64,000 nt of DNA from the IMG/VR virus record IMGVR_UViG_3300032294_001984, positions 1 through 64,000 of that record. One strand, written 5' to 3'. The DNA comes from a virus. Shown here one piece after another: positions 13,108-21,095 of this stretch. Positions within the stretch are counted from its first letter, which is position 1. Each line of letters opens with the position of its first letter. Under the pieces are notes generated by a model, which worked only from the letters and a program-made list of their open reading frames with translations, was not told where the DNA came from and did not search any database. Both the position numbers and the translations under genes were made by a program.

Positions 13108-15120
13108 TTATCGTCCTTTCTTTTGGACTACCACATTCTCATCCACCACTTTGATGACATAGGTTTTACCCTCAATCAGTTTACCTGTGAGAACTTCTTC
13201 AGATAACAAGTCTTCAACCTTGTCTTGAATTGCTCTTTTCAATGGACGAGCCCCATACAATTCATCGAATCCGATTTTTGCCAAGTAATCAACCAAAGTT
13301 TCATCATAACTGATTGAGTATTTCATATCCGTAAGACGAGTCACCAATCTCTTCAATTCAATGTCTGTAATCTTCTTTATATCTTCTTGAGATAGTGAGT
13401 TGAATACAATCGTATCATCCAAACGATTTAAGAACTCAGGAGAGAAGAAATTCTTCATCTCTTTCATCAACATTTGTTTTTTAGCTTCTTCGTTACTATA
13501 AGAATTAGATGAGAACCCAATACCATTTCCAAAATCTTGTAATTTTTTAACTCCCAAGTTTGATGTTAAAATAATCAAAGTATTCTTGAAGTTGATTTTA
13601 CGACCCAAACTATCGGTAACATGACCATCGTCCAAGATTTGAAGTAAAATGGTGAATACATCTTTATGTGCTTTTTCAACCTCATCAAACAAGATAACAG
13701 AGTATGGTTTGTTTTTAACTTTTTCAGTTAACATTCCACCTTCTTCATATCCTACATATCCCGGAGGAGCTCCAACCAATTTGGATACCGTATGTTTCTC
13801 CTGATATTCACTCATATCCACACGAATAAGAGCGTCTTCCGAACCAAACATTTCTTTGGCCATTTGTTTTGCCAAATAAGTTTTGCCAACACCGGTAGAA
13901 CCCAAGAACACAAATGAACCAATTGGTTTATTCGGGTCTTTAATACCTAAACGATTTCTTTTGATTGATTTCGCAATCTTGATAACTGCATCATCTTGAC
14001 CAATAACTTTACCCACCAAGTTTTTATCTAACTCTAATAATGCTTTAGTGTCATCAACACTCATCTTGTTAACCGGGATTTTAGTCATATTTGAAACAAC
14101 ATCATAAACATGTTCTAACAATATGATTTGTTTTTCTTTAGCCATTTGTTGTTCAAACCTCAATTTCTCATTATCAAGTTTGATTAACAATTTTTTCTCT
14201 TTATCACGAAGTTCTGCAGCTTGTTCGTAATTTTGTCTTTTAACTACATCAATTTTTTGTTCTTTTATTTCCGCAGCTTTCTTCTTAAGTTCCTCAATTA
14301 TTTCCGGAACTTTCAAATCGGTTTGCATTCTTGCTCCAACTTCATCCAAAATATCAAATGCTTTATCCGGAAATTCTCTGTCCGTAATATATCTGTCCGC
14401 CAACTTAACACAAGTTTCAATTACCTCATCACTATAATTTACTTTGTGATATTCTTCGTATTTGTCACGAACATTTTTCAAAATTTGAATTGTTTCAGCA
14501 ACCGATGATGGTTCAACAACTACTTTTTGGAATCTACGCTCCAATGCTCCATCCTTTTCAATATTCTTACGGAATTCATCCAAAGTGGTCGCTCCAATAC
14601 ATTGAACCTCTCCACGAGCAAGAGCCGGTTTGAAGATATTAGAACCATCCATAGAACCTGAAGAATTTCCTGAACCAACCAATGTGTGAATCTCATCGAT
14701 AAACACAATGATATTTGGATTTGATTGAAGTTCTTCAAGAATTACTTTCATTCTTTCTTCAAATTGTCCACGATACTTTGTACCGGCAACAACAGATGTA
14801 AGGTCAAGATTCACAATTCTTTTATCCATTAAATTTCTAGGACATTCACCCTTCACTATTTTGATTGCCAAACCTTCAACAAGGGCGGTCTTACCACAAC
14901 CCGGTTCACCGAGTATAATTGGGTTATTTTTCTTTCTACGAGATAAAATCTGAGCAATTCTCAAAATTTCTCGTTCACGACCAACTACAGGGTCAAGTTT
15001 ACCGGCTTCAGCAAGTTTATTCAAATCTCTACTGAAATTGTCCAATACAGGTGTACCGGAATCCGATGATTTTGTTTTTTTACTCATCATTTTGTCGTCG
15101 TCGTCCATTAAATCGTTCAT
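13108..15120 (-). CDS. ClpC/ClpA-type AAA+ unfoldase without N-domain (670 aa)
   Basis: An ATP-driven protein unfoldase with two AAA+ modules. D1 has Walker A GEPGCGKT at residues 71-78 and Walker B VFIDEIHTL near 139-147. A middle segment (QNYEQAAELRDKEKKL, about 296-311) is like the UVR motif of ClpC. D2 has Walker A GSTGVGKT at 407-414, FDEVEKAH near 480 and the typical C-terminal domain. The usual ~140-residue Clp N-domain, which docks adaptors, is missing; a short acidic tail stands in its place. A ClpP-binding loop is not obvious by eye. A TATATTTG promoter lies upstream, and a divergent gene encodes a UVR-motif protein that could be its adaptor. Confidence 0.9.
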   Translation of the reverse strand: MNDLMDDDDKMMSKKTKSSDSGTPVLDNFSRDLNKLAEAGKLDPVVGREREILRIAQILSRRKKNNPIILGEPGCGKTALVEGLAIKIVKGECPRNLMDKRIVNLDLTSVVAGTKYRGQFEERMKVILEELQSNPNIIVFIDEIHTLVGSGNSSGSMDGSNIFKPALARGEVQCIGATTLDEFRKNIEKDGALERRFQKVVVEPSSVAETIQILKNVRDKYEEYHKVNYSDEVIETCVKLADRYITDREFPDKAFDILDEVGARMQTDLKVPEIIEELKKKAAEIKEQKIDVVKRQNYEQAAELRDKEKKLLIKLDNEKLRFEQQMAKEKQIILLEHVYDVVSNMTKIPVNKMSVDDTKALLELDKNLVGKVIGQDDAVIKIAKSIKRNRLGIKDPNKPIGSFVFLGSTGVGKTYLAKQMAKEMFGSEDALIRVDMSEYQEKHTVSKLVGAPPGYVGYEEGGMLTEKVKNKPYSVILFDEVEKAHKDVFTILLQILDDGHVTDSLGRKINFKNTLIILTSNLGVKKLQDFGNGIGFSSNSYSNEEAKKQMLMKEMKNFFSPEFLNRLDDTIVFNSLSQEDIKKITDIELKRLVTRLTDMKYSISYDETLVDYLAKIGFDELYGARPLKRAIQDKVEDLLSEEVLTGKLIEGKTYVIKVVDENVVVQKKGR

Positions 15121-15140
15121 AATTTTATAATTTTATAATG

Positions 15141-15148
15141 CAAATATA
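15141..15148 (-). promoter_or_regulatory. Bacteroidetes-type promoter box TATATTTG for clpC-like gene
   Basis: Minus-strand TATATTTG, 20 nt before the ATG and next to the TGTCAT repeat region. Confidence 0.65.
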
Positions 15149-15177
15149 ATAACAAATTTCATTCCTATCCAAAATAT

Positions 15178-15263
15178 TGACATATTGTCATGTTTTTTAT
15201 TTTATATGACAATCTGTCATGACATTGTGTCATTCACTATTTAATTTTATGAAAAAATGTCAT
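15178..15263. promoter_or_regulatory. TGTCAT repeat region, putative operator array
   Basis: Between two divergent genes. It holds an inverted pair ATTGTCAT (15184-15191) / ATGACAAT (15206-15213), a palindrome TGTCATGACA (15215-15224) and further TGTCAT copies at 15228-15233 and 15258-15263. Dense half-sites around two facing promoters suggest a regulator-binding site controlling the unfoldase and UVR genes. Confidence 0.55.
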
Positions 15264-15331
15264 ATAATTGTTAGTGGAATAAAAATTGTTGAAGCAAAGA
15301 TAAACAATAAATTTTAAAAACAAGAAAAAAT

Positions 15332-15763
15332 ATGTTTAACAGAAAAAACCTTAATGATTTATTTAGAGAATTCGATTCAATGTTTGGCGATTTCGATTCT
15401 ATGTTTGGTGTAACACCAAATAATGGTAAAACAGAGTCAGGAACCGATGAATTCGGTGATTGGACAAAAGAAACTTATAAATCACCGGATGGAGGTGTTC
15501 TTATCACTAGTTTTGTTAGAACAGGTGGTAATTACAAACCTAACAAAAGTTCAGGGATTACTCCATTAAAAAAGAAACTCCAAATCGCAATCGAGGAAGA
15601 GAACTTTGAAGAAGCGGTAAAACTTCGTGATGAGATTAAGAAACTTGAAACCAATCAAGATGAAATTAAAAAAATTGAATTGGAACTTAAAAAATCGATT
15701 GAAGACCAAGATTTTGAAAAGTCCATCGAACTACGAGACCAACTAAAAAAATTAAAATCTTAA
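15332..15763 (+). CDS. UVR-motif protein, possible ClpC adaptor (143 aa)
   Basis: The C-terminal half has two UVR-type motifs: KKKLQIAIEEENFEEAVKLR and KKSIEDQDFEKSIELRDQLK. UVR motifs occur in UvrB/UvrC and in McsA, an adaptor of ClpC. The N-terminal half is short, Asp/Phe-rich (FREFDSMFGDFDSMFG) with no Cys pairs, so it is not a full McsA. It lies divergent to the ClpC-like gene across a repeat-rich control region and is followed by a terminator. A partner role for the unfoldase, which carries a matching UVR-like segment, is the best inference. Confidence 0.75.
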   Translation: MFNRKNLNDLFREFDSMFGDFDSMFGVTPNNGKTESGTDEFGDWTKETYKSPDGGVLITSFVRTGGNYKPNKSSGITPLKKKLQIAIEEENFEEAVKLRDEIKKLETNQDEIKKIELELKKSIEDQDFEKSIELRDQLKKLKS

Positions 15764-15768
15764 CTGAG

Positions 15769-15794
15769 ACCCTCACTAAAAAGTGGGGGTTTTG
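15769..15794 (+). terminator. Rho-independent terminator
   Basis: Stem ACCCTCACT/AGTGGGGGT (one T-G pair) with AAAA loop, then TTTT; ends the UVR gene. Confidence 0.8.
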
Positions 15795-15801
15795 TATTTA
15801 T
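15795..15801 (+). promoter_or_regulatory. TATTTAT late-box candidate
   Basis: TTGTATTTATAT directly after the terminator and 42 nt before the KTSC gene; possible start of the head-region transcription. Confidence 0.35.
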
Positions 15802-15843
15802 ATGCATAAAAATTTTATGTATATTAAATAAAAAAAAATAGTT

Positions 15844-16089
15844 ATGGCAATAATAAAAGAAGAAATCGATGGGACGAAAATTAAGAATCAAATTAAATCG
15901 TCAAACATTAAGTCAACCGAATACGATACAGAAACAAAGGATTTGGTTATTGAATTTAACAACGGGGTGAAATACAAATACGATAATGTCCCTCACCAAG
16001 TTTATACTAAATTTAGGTTAGCTGAGTCACAAGGCAAATTTTTTACAACTGATATTGCAAAAAAATATCAATATAAAAAACTTTCCTAG
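15844..16089 (+). CDS. KTSC-domain protein (81 aa)
   Basis: The segment STEYDTETKDLVIEFNNG through VKYKYDNVPHQVYTKF is a KTSC domain, a small beta-rich domain common in phages and often fused to lysyl-tRNA synthetase. The rest (AESQGKFFTTDIAKKYQYKKL) completes the domain. First gene of the plus-strand late block. Its molecular role is not known. Confidence 0.82.
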   Translation: MAIIKEEIDGTKIKNQIKSSNIKSTEYDTETKDLVIEFNNGVKYKYDNVPHQVYTKFRLAESQGKFFTTDIAKKYQYKKLS

Positions 16090-16096
16090 TATTTAT
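16090..16096 (+). promoter_or_regulatory. TATTTAT late-box candidate
   Basis: TAGTATTTATTGAGG, ending 5 nt before the chosen ATG of the nucleotidyltransferase-like gene; this supports the ATG over an in-frame TTG upstream. Confidence 0.5.
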
Positions 16097-16101
16097 TGAG
16101 G

Positions 16102-16827
16102 ATGAGTAATTTTAAAAAAATTATTGATAGTTTTTCTGTCAAAGATACTTTGAATCCAAAAATTTGGGAGAACCCTGATGATGCTAGCAATTCGGTTATG
16201 AAACCAAAAGTTAGAAAGGCTCTTATGCGTATTGCGGAAAAATTTACCGAGTTTTTGGGGGAAGATATTTTTGTTGATGATATTCATCTTACGGGGTCTT
16301 TAGCAAATTATAATTGGTCTGAGTTCTCTGATTTTGATTTACACCTAATTATAGATTTCAAACAATTTGAGGAACAATCTGAATTATATAAAGAATTATT
16401 CAATCTGAAGAAACAAGTTTTTAACGACAAACATAATATTAAAATTTTTGGATACGATGTTGAACTATATGCTCAGGATGAAAGTGAACCTCATGTTAGT
16501 TCTGGTGTTTATTCAATAATGAATAATGAATGGATAACCAATCCAAAAAAATTCAAAGGTAATATCGACAAGTCAGTCCTTGAAAATAAAATAAAATCTT
16601 GGATTGAGAAGATAGACACTGCAATTGAGGAAGAAAAAGATTTGGAGTCTTTAAAGTCAAAACTCAAAGATTATCGAAAATCAGGATTAGAAAAAGATGG
16701 AGAATTGTCATACGAAAATTTGGTATTTAAGTTCTTAAGAAGGTCAGGACACATTGAAAAACTATTCGACATTTTAAATAAACAAACAGATAAAGAATTA
16801 TCAATTGAAAGAACAATTCAAGAATAA
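16102..16827 (+). CDS. nucleotidyltransferase-fold protein (241 aa)
   Basis: The motif HLTGSLANYNWSEFSDFDLHLII near residues 55-80 fits the polymerase-beta-like nucleotidyltransferase core (GS..., then DxD with Asp side chains binding metal). A second strand with GYDVELYAQDE follows. The C-terminal half is helical. Members transfer nucleotides to RNA, proteins or antibiotics, or act as toxins; the acceptor here is unknown. A start at 16102 is preferred because the upstream in-frame TTG overlaps the promoter box. Confidence 0.75.
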   Translation: MSNFKKIIDSFSVKDTLNPKIWENPDDASNSVMKPKVRKALMRIAEKFTEFLGEDIFVDDIHLTGSLANYNWSEFSDFDLHLIIDFKQFEEQSELYKELFNLKKQVFNDKHNIKIFGYDVELYAQDESEPHVSSGVYSIMNNEWITNPKKFKGNIDKSVLENKIKSWIEKIDTAIEEEKDLESLKSKLKDYRKSGLEKDGELSYENLVFKFLRRSGHIEKLFDILNKQTDKELSIERTIQE

Positions 16828-16850
16828 GTAAATTATTTATATTTATCATA

Positions 16851-16857
16851 TATTTAT
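16851..16857 (+). promoter_or_regulatory. TATTTAT late-box candidate (one of three)
   Basis: TATTTAT occurs at 16834-16840, 16840-16846 and 16851-16857; the last is 14 nt before the start of the repeat-linker protein. Confidence 0.45.
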
Positions 16858-16871
16858 AATAAAAAAAAATA

Positions 16872-17363
16872 ATGGCATTAACTAAAAATTTCTACAGTTG
16901 TTGTAACCTTGATGGTATAATCTATAGCGCTAAGACTGGAACTGACTATAATGTTGGTGATGTTTATATTATTAGTGCAGGTAATTGTTATCTTGCAACA
17001 TCAGACGGACCGGCAACAGCTGAAGTAGATGATAGAACATGGTCACTTATTGCAAGTGATGGTTGTGAAAATCCTGAATGTCAACCTTGTCCAACACCAA
17101 CGCCTACTCCAACTCCTGGACCAACTAGTACTCAAACTCCAACGCCAACTACTACTCCAACGCCAACGCCTACCCGCATTACAATAATTAGTGTTAATGA
17201 ACAATATGCAACAGATTTTATTGATTGTTGTGATGTTAGTGGGACAACAATACCTTCAGACTCCTATGTACCACATCCTGTTTGGACGAATAATGATGGA
17301 GATATTTCAATTATACAACTAAATGCGGTGGCCTTAGGTGGGTTTAACGGTCTAAATAATTAA
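16872..17363 (+). CDS. virion protein with Pro-Thr repeat linker (163 aa)
   Basis: Two small domains (residues 1-70 and 115-163), each beginning with a YSCC or DCCD cysteine pair, are joined by a PTPTPTPTP... linker of about 35 residues. The first domain (YNVGDVYIISAGNCYLATSDGP) looks like a beta-rich surface module. Such linkers occur in decoration proteins and fibres of large phages. It is the start of a block leading to the terminase. Function inferred from context. Confidence 0.7.
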   Translation: MALTKNFYSCCNLDGIIYSAKTGTDYNVGDVYIISAGNCYLATSDGPATAEVDDRTWSLIASDGCENPECQPCPTPTPTPTPGPTSTQTPTPTTTPTPTPTRITIISVNEQYATDFIDCCDVSGTTIPSDSYVPHPVWTNNDGDISIIQLNAVALGGFNGLNN

Positions 17364-17381
17364 AACTAAAACAATAAAAAT

Positions 17382-18617
17382 ATGTCAGGATTAAAACCAA
17401 TTGGTAGTGAAAAACTAACAGGACAAGATAAAATCAACAGAATTATGGAAATTGCTCGTTTTAATGAGACAATCCCTCAAATCGTTAATGAAACGGCTAA
17501 ATCAGAGTATTCTATATCTCTTGCAGATGGTAATAATTACCAAATTGTTAAAGAAAGACAAGGATATATTATTAAGAAAACTATTTCTGAATCAGAAACT
17601 GATTATGTGGAGCCAATGAAAAATAGAAAATACTATTCTTCGTATTCTCAAGCATTCAAAAGGTTAAATTTATTAGCAGGAGAATTAAATCGTGTTAATG
17701 AAAATGAAGAAGGTGTTTCTTTATATGGTGAACAAAAAAAATTCACATTAAAAACTCCAAAACCTGCAACACCGGCAATTGAAGCTCCGGTTCCACCGGC
17801 AGCACCACCGGCAGTTCCATCTCCTGAATTACCACCATCACCTATGGATGGAGGTGAAGATATGGGAATAGAAGATATGGGAATAGAAGATATGGAAGTA
17901 GAAGATATGGGAACAGAATCACCTGAAGTTGATAATGTTGATGTAGATATCGATGTTGATACTGAAGAAGGTGGAGAAGAAGACCAAGTTACTTTCAAAT
18001 CAATCCAAAAACTTACAGGTAAATTAACTCAAAAAATTAGAACTCTTGAAAGTCAAGAAGGAATGACATCTGAAGATATTAAGTATGTTATCAACATGGT
18101 TCTATCTTCATTTGATTTAAATTCTTTATCTGAAGAAGATAGAGAAGATATTATATCTAAATTTGAGGAAGAGTCTGAAGATTTGGGTGGAGATGATATG
18201 GATGGTGAAGATATGACAGACGATACAGAAGTTGAAGATATTCAAGCTGATATGGATGTTGCGGTTGAATCTGAAATGGAAGAAGGAGATTATGGTAACG
18301 GAGCAATATTTGATAGTATCTTTGGAGAATCAAAAGTTGATAAAGTTATTTCAAAATATTTTGAAATGTCTAAAAAAGAAATTAGAGAGAGTAAAGAAAA
18401 ACAAGTTGAAAAAACTTTAAGAAAAAAAACACAAGTAAAACAAATAATGGATTCTGTTGTTAAAATGACCGAAACTATTGAACAAGAATTAAGTGCTGAG
18501 AAATTCTTAAAAGAAAATATAAATTCTAATTTTGTTGGGAAAACAAATAAAAAGAATTTAGTTTTTGAAACTAAAAAAGGACAAATTAAAATTACACCGA
18601 CAGGAGAAATTATATGA
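17382..18617 (+). CDS. acidic head-region protein (411 aa), unknown
   Basis: Residues 1-110 form one domain; 120-160 are Pro/Ala-rich; 165-200 contain repeated (I/M)EDMG units; later parts are helical and end in a small beta unit. Very acidic middle and Lys-rich C-terminal helices resemble scaffold or internal-core proteins. Its stop overlaps the next ATG (ATGA), a sign of translational coupling. No family name can be given. Confidence 0.65.
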   Translation: MSGLKPIGSEKLTGQDKINRIMEIARFNETIPQIVNETAKSEYSISLADGNNYQIVKERQGYIIKKTISESETDYVEPMKNRKYYSSYSQAFKRLNLLAGELNRVNENEEGVSLYGEQKKFTLKTPKPATPAIEAPVPPAAPPAVPSPELPPSPMDGGEDMGIEDMGIEDMEVEDMGTESPEVDNVDVDIDVDTEEGGEEDQVTFKSIQKLTGKLTQKIRTLESQEGMTSEDIKYVINMVLSSFDLNSLSEEDREDIISKFEEESEDLGGDDMDGEDMTDDTEVEDIQADMDVAVESEMEEGDYGNGAIFDSIFGESKVDKVISKYFEMSKKEIRESKEKQVEKTLRKKTQVKQIMDSVVKMTETIEQELSAEKFLKENINSNFVGKTNKKNLVFETKKGQIKITPTGEII

Positions 18618-19009
18618 GTCATTTAATTTATGTTAATGGACTGGGTCCTAACTATAAAGGAGATAACTTATATGAATTCATTTTTTCGGATAGTTTGGAG
18701 GTTTGGGGAGAATTGTGGGAAAGTAAACCTTCCAATGGATATCCGTCACCACCCGAATTACAATATATTAAGAGAGTAGGAGTTTTGAGAAATACTGATG
18801 TTAAATTAGAATTAATTCAAAACTCCGATTTTTTTTCTATGATAGACTCGATGGATGATGTGGTTGCCTTAGCGTGGGAACAAGATGAAACAGAAGGACA
18901 AAAAAGATTGGTATTTAGATTTGGTTGTTCTGAAGATGAAATAAAAGACAAACTCTATGAAAGAGATTTAGTTTTAGAATTTGAAAAAAAGTTAATATAT
19001 GAAAATTAA
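18614..19009 (+). CDS. unknown virion-region protein (131 aa)
   Basis: Starts within the stop codon of the previous gene and overlaps the next by 11 nt, so it is part of a tight operon. The sequence (YEFIFSDSLEVWGELWESKP, YIKRVGVLRNTDVKLEL) looks like a compact alpha/beta domain with aromatic residues. Genes of this kind lie near terminase in large phages, but the role is unknown. Confidence 0.7.
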   Translation: MSHLIYVNGLGPNYKGDNLYEFIFSDSLEVWGELWESKPSNGYPSPPELQYIKRVGVLRNTDVKLELIQNSDFFSMIDSMDDVVALAWEQDETEGQKRLVFRFGCSEDEIKDKLYERDLVLEFEKKLIYEN

Positions 19010-19784
19010 TAAAAAAGCACTTCAATTGATTGATAAAGGATTATCGTCTAAAACAGTTAGTAAGTTAACTGAATCACAAATTAATGTATTACATAAAAAA
19101 TTGTTTTCAGAACAAACTATGGTTTCTAAGTCTGACACCGAAACAATCAATAAATTAAAAACGGAGAAAAAACCGTTCCAAGTTTACGAAAAAGAACTTG
19201 ATGAGGACGACACATTAAATGTCGTAAATGACCCTGACGCAACAGAAGATGGGATGGGAATTTTTGAAAAAGATTATAAAGATGGTCCAAATCCTTGGGC
19301 TATATGTCACGCTCAAGTTGGTCCTAAAAAAACAAGGAAATTTGAAAGATGTGTAATGGCGGTAAAAAAACAATTGAAAGAAGGAAAAAATCCACTATCT
19401 TTGTTCCTTGAAACTCAAATAGAAAAAATCGTGGAAAAACACATACCCCCAAGAATAACAAAAGGTGATTTGTTAAAAGTTATAACAGAATCTGAACCGG
19501 CAAGTGAACCATCATCACCTAAAAGAAAAACTGATTCAACTAAGAAACCGGTATCTCCTAATTTAAAAAGGTATGAGACTAAAGAACAGGCGACTGCACC
19601 GGCACCGGCAAAACCGGCAACGAGACCAACAACAAAACCAACAGAAAAGCCGAAAGAAAAACCATTTCACCCAGCAAGGAATCCTCGTCCGGGGGTACAA
19701 CCGGCTCCATTAGCCAATAGAGTTAGTCCTGAAGATGCTAAGGAAAAAGTAATTGACTTAATAATGAACATTTTAGAAAAATAA
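18999..19784 (+). CDS. virion-associated protein with shared N-terminal module (261 aa)
   Basis: Residues 23-40 (KLTESQINVLHKKLFSEQ) match the N-terminal module of two minus-strand proteins at 31983-32540 and 34409-34873. A Cys-containing domain follows (NPWAICHAQVGPKKTRKFERCVMAVKKQLKEG), then Pro/Lys/Ala-rich disordered sequence and a short C-terminal helix. The F-S-E site in the module could be cut by the gp21-like protease. Likely a packaged internal protein; inference from motif sharing and position. Confidence 0.7.
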   Translation: MKINKKALQLIDKGLSSKTVSKLTESQINVLHKKLFSEQTMVSKSDTETINKLKTEKKPFQVYEKELDEDDTLNVVNDPDATEDGMGIFEKDYKDGPNPWAICHAQVGPKKTRKFERCVMAVKKQLKEGKNPLSLFLETQIEKIVEKHIPPRITKGDLLKVITESEPASEPSSPKRKTDSTKKPVSPNLKRYETKEQATAPAPAKPATRPTTKPTEKPKEKPFHPARNPRPGVQPAPLANRVSPEDAKEKVIDLIMNILEK

Positions 19785-19787
19785 TAT

Positions 19788-21092
19788 ATGAGAAAGAAAT
19801 TCAATGAACAAATAGATTATGGGGATAGACCTGAAAGAATGGACCCAAATTTGGAACGAAAATTAGGTAGTCCTGAAAACCTTTATGCAAGTAATCCTGC
19901 ATTGAAAGGAGGTATTGAAGATGTTCAAAAATTGGTCAGTAAAAGGTTTCAAAAAGTCGCTCAAAAATTAAGTCAAGTTACTGGTATTGAAGACCTTAGT
20001 TCAAAACAAGTCCAACAAATGATTTACTCAGAAATGATGAGAAAACTTCCTAATATTATGAGTATTGAAGGTAGACATAGAGATGAGTTGATTCAATTAG
20101 CAATTGACGCTTCTTTGGATGAAACTGAAACACCAGAAGGGTGGTATCAAATTGAAGCTAATTTAGGTATGCCGGACGCATCTAATTTTAGATTTGAACC
20201 TGAAGATGAAGAAGATGAAGAAGAAGAGGAGAATAAACCAAGTTTCCCATCTTTTGATATTGAGGATTTGACTGATGAAGAAATTTTGGAGTTAGAAAAA
20301 CATAAGAGAAATATTATTAGAGCAATTGTCCAAGGAAAGGCGAAAAAAAGTCATTACCTTTTTCAAAAACCTGAAATAAAGGCGAGATTAGATGCAATTA
20401 ACCCATCATTATACAATGATTATTTGGGGATTATGGCAATCAATGACTTTATGTATTTTAGTATGGAACAAATGATTGAAATGATGAGTCAAACAGGTAA
20501 TGGAGTTGCAGGTAAAGTTGAAGTAACTGATACTGATGAGGATGAAGATGGTGAAGGGGGTGAAGACCAACCTAATACTAAAATAATTGCAACAGGTCTT
20601 ATATTTCCAATACTTTGTCATGAAATCGTTAAGGGGTTGGAGGATGCAACAGCACGATATGGATTACCTCAAGACATAAGTCTCGCAAAAAAAGTTATCG
20701 GACAAACGGACACTTTATCAAATGAACCAATGCAATTAAGAATTGGCCCTGAGATAGTTGAAAGAATTAGATTTGCGTTACCTGATGAAATATTTGACCC
20801 AAGTAATAAAGGATTAATAAATTGGTTCCACATTCTATTATACCAAATTGAGGCTCAAGAATTTTTAGATGTAATTGGTAATGCAATTTCTGACGATAAA
20901 TCAAAAGTCAAACTAGCAACAAACAGATTTAAAGAAATCGTTAAAGAAGCAATGGTTATGAAACAACAGTTTGAAGATTATAAAGAAAGTCAAGGTTCTG
21001 AATCTGAGGATGCTGATTCAAACGATGATGACGATGATATGTTAGATGACTTTTTAAGTGATTTAGGAATACCTAGAGCACCAAGAAATTAA
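19788..21092 (+). CDS. head-region protein upstream of terminase (434 aa), unknown
   Basis: The protein is mostly helical and acidic, with two strongly acidic stretches (EDEEDEEEEEN near residue 143 and SEDADSNDDDDD near the end). It lies 3 nt before the terminase start. In T4 the small terminase subunit precedes the large one, so this may be its positional counterpart, but the length and sequence do not show it. Confidence 0.65.
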   Translation: MRKKFNEQIDYGDRPERMDPNLERKLGSPENLYASNPALKGGIEDVQKLVSKRFQKVAQKLSQVTGIEDLSSKQVQQMIYSEMMRKLPNIMSIEGRHRDELIQLAIDASLDETETPEGWYQIEANLGMPDASNFRFEPEDEEDEEEEENKPSFPSFDIEDLTDEEILELEKHKRNIIRAIVQGKAKKSHYLFQKPEIKARLDAINPSLYNDYLGIMAINDFMYFSMEQMIEMMSQTGNGVAGKVEVTDTDEDEDGEGGEDQPNTKIIATGLIFPILCHEIVKGLEDATARYGLPQDISLAKKVIGQTDTLSNEPMQLRIGPEIVERIRFALPDEIFDPSNKGLINWFHILLYQIEAQEFLDVIGNAISDDKSKVKLATNRFKEIVKEAMVMKQQFEDYKESQGSESEDADSNDDDDDMLDDFLSDLGIPRAPRN

Positions 21093-21095
21093 TGT

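Noticed and set aside
17099-17180. CRISPR-like or simple repeats encoding Pro-Thr
   Set aside because: A coding low-complexity linker (PTPTP), without spacer/repeat periodicity; no CRISPR array exists in the window.
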